Under the pieces are notes generated by a model. That model worked only from the letters and a program-made list of their open reading frames with translations. It was not told the origin of the DNA and made no database searches. A DNA stretch of 64,000 nt from assembly GCA_002007465.1 (NCBI GenBank), contig LNAC01000273.1, positions 381,643 to 445,642 on the forward strand, written 5' to 3'. This DNA is from Ailurus styani. Its lineage: Eukaryota > Chordata > Mammalia > Carnivora > Ailuridae. Both the position numbers and the translations under genes were made by a program. Shown in pieces: positions 56,760 to 64,000 of this stretch; positions within the stretch are counted from its first letter, which is position 1, and each line of letters starts with the position of its first letter.

Positions 56760-57165
56760 GGCAGGCAGACAATTACTCTGGTTTTCTTTGGGAAAGCCAG
56801 TGCCAACTCTCCAAACCTCCCTTGCAGTGAGGAGTGGCAATGGTCCATGAGATATTCACAGTCTGCTCTGGATTTCTCATGTGGGTGCTTCACCTCCCTT
56901 CTGGTCACTTCTTTCCTCTCCTTTTCAGAAATGAGGACATGGGATTAAAACAGCAGCAGCAGCCATATGTTGATGGCTGAGGGAAAAGGCTAAATTAATC
57001 CCAAACAGCTTGGTTCTGACATCCTTAAGCCACTAATCAACACCAACAAGCCCTACCTCCGAGTGTGGGATTATGTGGGAAAGAATAAGTCCCTTATTTA
57101 TTTAAGTTACTCTTTTTCTATTAGTTGTAGCAGAACACAATTCTTAATCAATATGACCTCTGGCT
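56760..57165 (+). repeat. old LTR/MER-like repeat, copy 4
   Basis: 'GCCAACTCTCCAAACCTCCCTTGCAGTGAGGAGTGGC', 'CCATGAGATATTCACAGTCTGCTCTGG', 'CAGCAGCAGCCATATGTTGATGGC' and 'TTATTTATTTAAGTTACTC...TTAGTTGTAGCAGAACACAATTC' represent the longest copy of this family in the window. Confidence 0.65.
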
Positions 57166-57321
57166 GAAATGGGCTAAAGGCATTTAAAATGGCCTTCGAT
57201 GACTACCTTGCACCTTCCCTGTCTAAATATATCTGAAGGATCTGCTATTGATTAAGCACTCATTGCACACAAGGTGTTTTTCTAGCACCAGTGACTTCTT
57301 ACATAAGGGTATGAAGATGAT

Positions 57322-57525
57322 TTTTTTTTTTTTAAAGATTTTATTTATTCATTTGACACAGAGAGAGAGATTACAAGTAGGCAGAGAGGCAGGCAGAGAG
57401 AGAGAGAGGAGGAAGCAGGCTCCCTGCTGAGCAGAGAGCCTGATGTGGGCCTCGATCCCATGACCCTGGGATCATGACCTGAGCCGAAGGCAGCGGCTTT
57501 AACCCACTGAGCCACCCAGGCGCCC
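57322..57525 (-). mobile_element. Can-SINE, minus strand, mustelid-type
   Basis: Poly-T, AAAGATTTTATTTATTCATTTGACACAG left end and TTTAACCCACTGAGCCACCCAGGCGCCC right end. The 10-bp duplication TGAAGATGAT lies at 57312-57321 and 57526-57535. Confidence 0.97.
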
Positions 57526-57787
57526 TGAAGATGATATTATTAGCTTCTGACAGAGGATGCTGAAGCTCAGATAGCTTGAGCCTTTTGCTTCAAGTCACCA
57601 AGTGTAAACACTGGGTCTTTTTCTGAAAGATACATATGTGTTTCCACAGGCTCTCCTGTCCTGTCTCCTAGGCAGGAGTGATTGAATTCCCTGATCACTT
57701 CATTCCTATTCACCCCAGTGATGTCACAGAAGATTACACCCCCACAGGGAAGCTGGTCAATGCTGGACTTAAAAGAATTTTTATGAG

Positions 57788-57979
57788 GGCGCCCTGGTGG
57801 CTCAGTCAGTTAAGTGTCTGACTTCCGCTCAGGTCATGATCTCAGGGTCCTGGGATTGAGCCCCACATGGGGCTTTCTGCTGAGCAGGGAATCTGCTTCT
57901 CCCTCTGCCCCTCCTCACCCTCCTGTGCTCTCTCTATCTCAAATAAATAAAATCTTTAAAAATATTTTTAAAAATTTTA
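57788..57979 (+). mobile_element. Can-SINE, plus strand, older subtype
   Basis: GGCGCCCTGGTGGCTCAGTCAGTTAAG head, CTCAGGTCATGATCTCAGGG and AAATAAATAAAATC, then an AT-rich tail. The perfect 17-bp duplication AAAAGAATTTTTATGAG lies at 57771-57787 and 57980-57996. Confidence 0.96.
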
Positions 57980-57996
57980 AAAAGAATTTTTATGAG

Positions 57997-58439
57997 CACT
58001 GAAAACATTCCTTACAATTAACTATTATTTGATCAAACCATCAGGGTTCACTATAAAAATGGTTCTGTGTTCACGGAAAACACATGGGGCTCATGGGTAG
58101 GCTTAAAATATACCTTAAAGTTAAGGTAATACTTTGAAGAGTGATAACAGTCTTGATAAAGATAAAGGAAAATAATAATGCAGGAAGATGAAGGAAGGAA
58201 CACAGGACTCTGAATATCAAGAAGGAGTGTTGGAACAATACTGTGTTAGCCCCTTTGGACTTAATGGCCAGCCACCACCTGCTACCTTTCCAACCTTCTG
58301 GCCATCTTGCAAAGGGGGGTGATTGGTCCTGCCAAAGATCAGATGAAGTCATGGAGACAGACCCTTATATCCATTGTCATTTTGAAAGAAAAAAAATAAA
58401 AAGTTCATGCTATTTTTGTAAATATGCTTCATAAGCCTT
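57997..58439. other. unique noncoding sequence
   Basis: A 93-codon minus-strand frame (58071-58352) has no supporting signals. Nothing else recognised. Confidence 0.35.
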
Positions 58440-58910
58440 AACATTTGGAATAATCATCTCAGTTCTGGACATTTATCTTAAGGAAATAATTATTGACATG
58501 GGCAAAGATTTTAAGTAAAGATGATATTTGTCATGCTATTTATGTGACCAGTAGCCAATATATTGGAACAACCTGGAAACTAATATTTGAATCATTAAAT
58601 TGGAATAATCCTATTTGAATAGTTGGATGATTAAATAGTTCATTCCAACAGTGGAATACCACAGAGACATTTAAAATATAGCATAATTGTCTATTACTCT
58701 GTACGGCCAGTGAGTAAGGCAGTATGGGCTATATGATATCATTTCTGTACAAAACAGAATGCACGCATGTTTATGTATAGAAAATATGATTGAAAGACCT
58801 GTATATGGCAAATGTAAATGACAGTTACTTGGGGGAGAGAGGTTTCAGGATTTTTTATTTTCTTCCTGTTGCATTCATTTTATTTTTCTGCACTGAAAAA
58901 TTATTTTTCT
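58440..58910 (+). mobile_element. old L1-type LINE 3' end, plus strand
   Basis: 'GGACATTTATCTTAAGGAAATAATTATTGACATGGGCAAAG', 'TATTGGAACAACCTGGAAACTAATA', 'ACAGTGGAATACCACAGAGACATT', a 'GATATCATTTCTGTAC' block and 'TTTTATTTTCTTCCTGTTGC' follow the order of ancient L1 3' ends. Too diverged to encode anything. Confidence 0.65.
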
Positions 58911-60252
58911 CCATATCAATTTTGTTCTAAGAGAGGGCACATTGAAATAAAAATAGTGAAAATGATGAAAGATGGTGCACATGCAGATTACACAACAAAG
59001 CGAATGGCTCACTCCCACACCATCTGTAGACACTGCCATCAACCATCACCAGAAGATAGTGACTTATTTTCTGTTAACAGAAAACTTTTTATTTTTTTCC
59101 CCTGAGGTGCTTGGCTCCTTAGAAATTTAATTCCTCTTTCCAAATGGCTTCTGGTTGGAGGGCACCATTGTCATGTTCTAAGCAGAAGCAGAATCACATT
59201 ATTAGCCATGAATAAAGGGAAGCCATCATTTTAGAAGCCCTTAAAAGGGCACTATCAGCCACAAATGTAGATTCTTTTATACCACCTTCCCTAAGACACT
59301 AATGCTGCAGTTTAACTTATTTATTTTCACTCCTGCCTGTCCTCCTCCCATTGTTATTTGTCTGGTGATGGGGAGGGATGCCATTGACTAGAAAATTTGG
59401 CATCTCCCGGATCCGGATGGGAGAGGAAGAGCTGAGTGTCGGTCAGAGACTGAGGGAAGATTGTTTGAAGGATGGAAGAAAATTAGGTAGAGGCTGTCAC
59501 TGCATATATCCTTTACATCCCATGACAGATAATATTCTGATAATATTTAAATCAGGTAGGAATGCCAGAATAAAAAAAATATTTGACCTTGTTTCTTTTC
59601 CTCGTCCCACTTTCCTTTCACCAGGGTCAATATCAAAATTGTATCTATAGACTGCATCTGGCCAGAGAGAGGCATATCTGCATGTCCCCAGCACTGGAGA
59701 CATGGTAAGACAAATGCTTTATTAAATTTTATGCCCGATGGCGAATTTTAAAAGTTTGTTGTCTTCCACCCAAATTTAATATTTTGGGGTTTTGGTACAT
59801 ATAAGCTTGACAAATCAACTTTCTGTTCTTGAGTTAAAGGCAAATAGAAAGCATTCAGAGAGCTTCATGAACATCAAATGTGAATTGCAACACAAGATTT
59901 TGATACAACTCTAAGTAAATCTAAAACATATGGATTGAATTTTCCTTGCAATATTCTAGTGTTTGGAAGGAAAATCTGTGCAGAAATGTGTTGCGGGTTT
60001 TCTGAAACCCCCAAAGTTGAAAAAACATTTTGATTTATTTAGATTTAGAAGTGGGATAACCAGTTTGCACCCCAGGAAACTTAATTAGGTACCAAATTCA
60101 GTTCAGTGCTGTGTGGCACAGGGGCCCGAATGAGTGAAACCCCCCTTTGCAGTTCTAGTGAACAGTTTTAGTACGTTGGAAGTATGGAATCTAATCAGTG
60201 GCAGAGCCAAGAGGTTTCGTTCTGGGGCTCTAACTACTCCATATAATCTCCT
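58911..60252. other. unique noncoding stretch
   Basis: About 1.3 kb. Frames of 90-95 codons (58818-59105, 59378-59650) have no splice support. 60140-60240 may be a very old MIR remnant. Confidence 0.35.
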
Positions 60253-60897
60253 TCAGCTTCCCCTCAAGTCACCTCCAATAAACATACGATAAATAAACAA
60301 TAAACAAACATAATATGCAAACCCAAACAACCGTACCACGTAAGTAAAAACTTCAAAGTTGTTATACAAACTAAGCCTCCAGACGAGTTTCCCGATCCTA
60401 CAGAAATTCTTCGGTCTCCACCGAGTTAAGTACAGAGAAACACTGACGACCACCCTGATTTTGCTTTGCTTTATTTCGGTTCTTATCTCCGGCCTGAATC
60501 CTTTCCCTTGATTTAGCTGCATTGCTTTCCAACCCTCAGTAAAGTTCCATCGAGGGACCATGTTCCAGCCGTTCGCACCCCTCTGTGGCTCTGCTGGGTC
60601 AGGGGATTCACAAAAGGTAGCAGAGAGAAGTGGGCTAACATAACCTTTGCAGGACGGTTGCACTGCTGTGGACCCCTCTGTCCTTATGGGACTGTGGTTG
60701 TCCTTCAAAGATACTGATTTGCAACTGCATTTTAGAAATCTCCTTCTTCGGGTTAGAAATCTTCTCCAAATTAGAGATTCAGAACATGGAATGGGTTTAA
60801 GCCTGCCTTTTGCTTGACTTTCTAAAAATGTAAAATGGTTACACATTAACACAGAAACAAAAAAAGTATACAAAAAAAGTATAAGCTTTTGGATCAC
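60253..60897 (-). CDS. hypothetical 214-codon open frame, probably not a gene
   Basis: The longest open frame of the window. It begins with a hydrophobic stretch (MIQKLILFLYTFFVSVLM) that looks like a signal anchor, has a basic Arg/Lys-rich middle and ends with an aromatic hydrophobic segment (about residues 178-207). I recognise no domain. The region 60380-60720 is richer in CpG than its surroundings and not a recognised repeat. Against a gene: there is no evident promoter, no Kozak-type context, low-complexity ends made by AT-rich sequence, and no paralogue known to me. A retrocopy, an unusual lncRNA exon or pure chance are alternatives. Confidence 0.12.
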   Translation of the reverse strand: MIQKLILFLYTFFVSVLMCNHFTFLESQAKGRLKPIPCSESLIWRRFLTRRRRFLKCSCKSVSLKDNHSPIRTEGSTAVQPSCKGYVSPLLSATFCESPDPAEPQRGANGWNMVPRWNFTEGWKAMQLNQGKGFRPEIRTEIKQSKIRVVVSVSLYLTRWRPKNFCRIGKLVWRLSLYNNFEVFTYVVRLFGFAYYVCLLFIYRMFIGGDLRGS

Positions 60898-60934
60898 ATT
60901 TTGGTAACTCTATGTAAAAACTGGAAGCATTACC

Positions 60935-61065
60935 TTAAATCATGAAGCTCATTTTCCCTCTTTGTAAATATGGACCTACTAGTGCCACTGTTTCAAGAAT
61001 AAGAAACAGAATAAACAGTTTACCTGGCAGTGTTTTGTACCTAGTAGAAGCTCAATGACTGTTAC
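60935..61065 (+). mobile_element. MIR SINE, plus strand, diverged
   Basis: 'GAAGCTCATTTTCCCTCTTTGTAAATATGGACCTACTAG' and 'CCTGGCAGTGTTTTGTACCTAGTAGAAGCTCAATGACTG' match the 3' half of MIR. Confidence 0.75.
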
Positions 61066-63838
61066 TTCTTCCTTCTCATTTCTTTGAATATTCTAATAAC
61101 CATATCGCCCAGCATTTTGGTTCAAATCATCAAATAAATAATCAAAAACGAACAAAAAGCAAATCACCAGAACACCCATAGTCTGTTGAGCTATTGTCTG
61201 ATTTTTGATGCCCAGGGATATGGAGCTAGTATAAGCATCCACTCCCAAATCATGACCAATTGTGTAGGTTTATTCTCAACAAATGCGGAAACTGTTGAGG
61301 AATAATTAGAAAATGAAAAACCCTTCTCTCTCTCTCTCTCTTTCAAAAACCAATAAGCATTAAAAAGAGAAACCAATATAAAATTTTAAGGAAGGTAGAT
61401 TATTTTAATTTTTCACAAAAAAATACACATTTTTTTTCCAAGACCACAATTGCATTTCAAATTTAAAGATTCATGCTCCGCCTCCCCTCCCCCCACACAC
61501 ATTGGGTATCAAACTAGTCTGAGAGATATTTGCTATTACCAGGCATCGGGGACTAGGTAAAAAAAATTAGCCAAGAGAAAGCAATGATTCTGATTAAGTA
61601 AATTCCATTGAACTCTTTCTAGTAAGCATTATTCAGGTCATGAATGCTAATTTGTCCTGCAGGGGGCTGTGGGTAATTACCCAGAAAAACTATCAGCTTT
61701 ATTGAGTTGCTATAGAACAGTATTACTGAATGGTACACGGTAAAGGAAGACAACCTTGCTGTGTACTCACAGAAGTGGGTATTTTTTTTCCCCTACTGAG
61801 AAGATTTTACAGCCTGGATAGAAATGATAATAAATGGCATTTTGTTTAGAAAAATAAAGCCACGTCAGCGTCACTTCCTGTTTCATAGTCAAATAAAATT
61901 CCTGACAGGCACAGGCATGTATCTGAGAAGTGCCACCAAAATACCCAAACAATTTTAGCTTCGTGCATATTTAAAATTGTGTAGAATCAGAACCATCTTT
62001 AAAAAAATGAAGCAAATATGGCACATTGGCTGCATTCCAGCAACTCCACAGAACTGCTGACATTACTAAAATCTAGATAATTTAGTCCCATATGGGAATC
62101 CATACCACAATTATGTTGTCCCTGCTCCGACACAGCCCTGATTTTGCACTTCTTTAAGCCTGGCTTTTTATAATCTTAATTCCCTTCACCAATAAAGCAA
62201 TTTGCATTCACATAGTCTTCCTGGCTAAGACAGAAAGAAGAAGAAATCTGTTGCATGACCTTAGTCTCTTTACAGCTGATTACAAGGAAACAAACTCTTC
62301 AAGTAACCCATTCTCTCATCTTTTTTAAAATGATGTGAAACGTCACACTGTAAACTATTGGAGACTACCCGCAGCAGGCTGGAGACTCACATATTAAAAT
62401 GTAGGAGACTCACGTGTTTAAAATCACTTGGTTTACTCATTTAGCACGATGAGGTAGAATCCATGCTAAGTTCACACAGACGTGCATCATGGACAAACAC
62501 CTCCCTATTAAAGACATAGCTTTTCCTCCACGACAAAAATGGAAAAAGCTACCCCAAGTTGTTGAGATTTAGGAAGCTGTTTTTACAACTCTCCATCCTT
62601 TACTGAAATAATTTGAAAAATGTGCTTGCTTGATTCACTAAGGCTTACCCTGACACTTCATAAGTTTAACAAAAAGTAATCATTTCCAGAACATTGTTTT
62701 CTCTATAATTTGGTCCCAATAGTGTCAAAGTTAAATATTCGCATGAAAGATGGTTTTCTTTTTGCCTCACCTTGCCTGCCTTAAAAGACAAAGCAGCACA
62801 GAAGAAACATGTGGAAAGTATAATCATATCAAACAATTAAACTCTGATGGAAAAAGTGAGATTACTAATTAAAAAAGAAATCCCTCTCCCTAACGCAAAG
62901 CAAATAAAAGGTGCAGGGTACCTATCCTTATTAACAGCAATGCTTTTGGAGGACCGAGAGAAGTCCCTAGTCATCTGTGTACTGAAAAGTCTGTGGTCTT
63001 CGTTAGTGGTGCCCTTAGTCGAAAGGGAGATGATGTCTCTTCGGGTACAGTTAGCATTTTGATGGCCAATGATTATTTATTTTGGCTGTAGTTACCTGAG
63101 ACATTGCATGTTATTTTAGATTTACTAGAATATTTACCTTGAAGGGTAGGGATCTATTTTATTAATTATTTTTGGTCCAAGATCAGGAAATAACACCATC
63201 CTGTCTTTGTTTACCACTCATACGAAACACCGAGATTTGGTTAAGATGTGAAGCTTGGTTGTGTTCCGAGTTAATATGATTAAGCTTGCAGGGCGTGCTC
63301 TTCATTTACTTTCTTGTGAAAACTTGTGAAAACTTGTATGTACTCACATATCAAACCCAGAAAGCTATTTTTTTCCTTGTCAAATAGTTTTTTCAAAGGA
63401 GCCTGAAAAAGGCACTATGAAAAAAGACAACCCAATAATGGAGAGTTCAAACTGTTCATGTGTACTAATAATGAAATCCACAGAAGTATTTTTCATTCTT
63501 TCTACACCTTGACAGTGACAAAAAGGAGCCAACATAACTCCCCCCACCCCCCAGCAGATTGAAAGCAGCTCTCGGTTTTCACTGTAACTATAACCTATGT
63601 CTAGTAATAGCCTTTCAGTAGAATTAAAAAAAAATCAATATTATCACCAATGCATATCTTCTCTGGTTCTAGCCTTGAGAATATAAAATTGTTTTTTATC
63701 ATGGCTCATTTTAAGGGAAAATGAGTACCATATGTATTTCATATCTAGTATTAAAGAGTTTGAATGAGTGTGTTTGTCAGGTTAACACTTCTGGTTTTAA
63801 TAAGGAATTTTGTTTTTCAGCCCCCTTTTCATTGCTCA
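61066..63838. other. long unique noncoding stretch
   Basis: About 2.8 kb without recognised repeats or exons, like the left end of the window. A (CT)n-like run lies at 61325-61342. The absence of young SINEs next to the putative exon at the right edge may reflect functional constraint. Confidence 0.4.
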
Positions 63839-63843
63839 CCTAG

Positions 63844-64000
63844 GACTTAATCTACCGTCCAGACTCTGAGAAACTGTCCTGCAGCCGGCAAAAGTGGGCC
63901 GCTCGGTCCTTGCGGAATCTTTCAGCTGGAGGATATGCACCTGAGAAACAGTTTTATATTCAGCCTTCGCATTATTGTTGTCAAGCCGAACACAGCTCCG
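63844..64000 (+). CDS. candidate partial exon, plus strand, runs off window
   Basis: A pyrimidine-rich tract (TTTTCAGCCCCCTTTTCATTGCTCACCTAG, 63814-63843) makes a good acceptor. From the first base after it, one frame is open for 52 codons up to the window end and begins DLIYRPDSEKLSCSRQKW. The other two frames hit stops within about 20 codons. Four cysteines and balanced composition look protein-like, but I do not recognise the protein. It competes with the minus-strand reading of the same junction. Confidence 0.3.
63951..63958 (-). promoter_or_regulatory. TATA-like box, minus strand
   Basis: TATAAAAC on the minus strand, 110 nt upstream of a strong donor and next to CpG-containing sequence. 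Spacing fits a short first exon. Weak on its own, because AT-rich DNA produces such words often. Confidence 0.25.

Larger units (their letters stand above)
63840..64000 (-). other. candidate first exon and promoter, minus strand
   Basis: On the minus strand the sequence runs into CCTAG followed by GTGAGC (63839-63834), a strong splice donor. About 110 bp upstream is a TATAAAAC box (63958-63951), so a start site near 63925 would give a first exon of roughly 85 nt. The segment holds several CpGs in an AT-rich background. One minus-strand frame is open throughout, so it might also be an internal coding exon. The same bases can be read as a plus-strand exon (separate entry); both cannot be right. 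Confidence 0.33.

Noticed and set aside
1..64000. CRISPR array, bacterial operon, prophage or integron
   Set aside because: All repeat content and the lack of dense open frames show mammalian nuclear DNA. No regularly spaced direct repeats occur beyond SINEs and microsatellites.

Overview
This is nuclear DNA of a mammal, and the repeats point to a caniform carnivore. It contains about 23 tRNA-derived Can-SINE copies. These open with a GGCGCCTGGGTGGCTCAG-type head, carry a CT-rich middle and end in AAATAAATAAA plus poly-A. About eleven copies carry the variant TGGGTTAAAGCCTCTGC, which I associate with weasel-family (mustelid) genomes; the family-level call is from memory and is an inference. 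The window is AT-rich, has no CpG island, and shows no complete protein-coding gene.

The layout is typical intergenic or intronic sequence. The left part (1-9 kb) is mostly unique. It holds one good candidate exon on the minus strand (1115-1220), a diverged local duplication (5978-6167 and 6964-7107 plus 7473-7499), and a possible conserved noncoding block with a 22-bp palindrome (7822-7843). From 9 to 63 kb the sequence is a patchwork of ancient elements (MIR, L2, old L1, two MLT1-type LTRs, hAT-type DNA transposons and further unnamed old repeats) into which Can-SINEs and short L1 3' ends have inserted. Many insertions keep readable target-site duplications (TSDs). Several are nested, so their order can be read: SINE in hAT (14.3 kb), SINE in MIR (47.4 kb), L1 in MIR (55.7 kb). 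One L1 at 47604-48027 is a textbook inverted (twin-primed) insertion. A fragment of about 1.4 kb of older L1 ORF2 and 3' UTR lies at 37.7-39.1 kb.

The right edge (63840-64000) looks exonic. It has either a strong minus-strand splice donor with a TATA-like box about 110 bp upstream, or a strong plus-strand acceptor followed by 52 open codons running out of the window. If the minus-strand reading is right, this exon and the one at 1115-1220 could belong to one gene whose roughly 62-kb intron fills the window. That is an inference only. A third possible exon (26732-26880, plus strand) is weaker. I could not identify any of the three proteins.

Three single N characters are present (12082, 35076, 50301). 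Two are flanked by direct copies of the same sequence (33 bp with one mismatch, and 83 bp exact), the pattern expected where overlapping contig ends were joined without being merged. I found no bacterial-type operon, CRISPR array, functional tRNA or rRNA gene, intact retrovirus, or clearly novel biological system.
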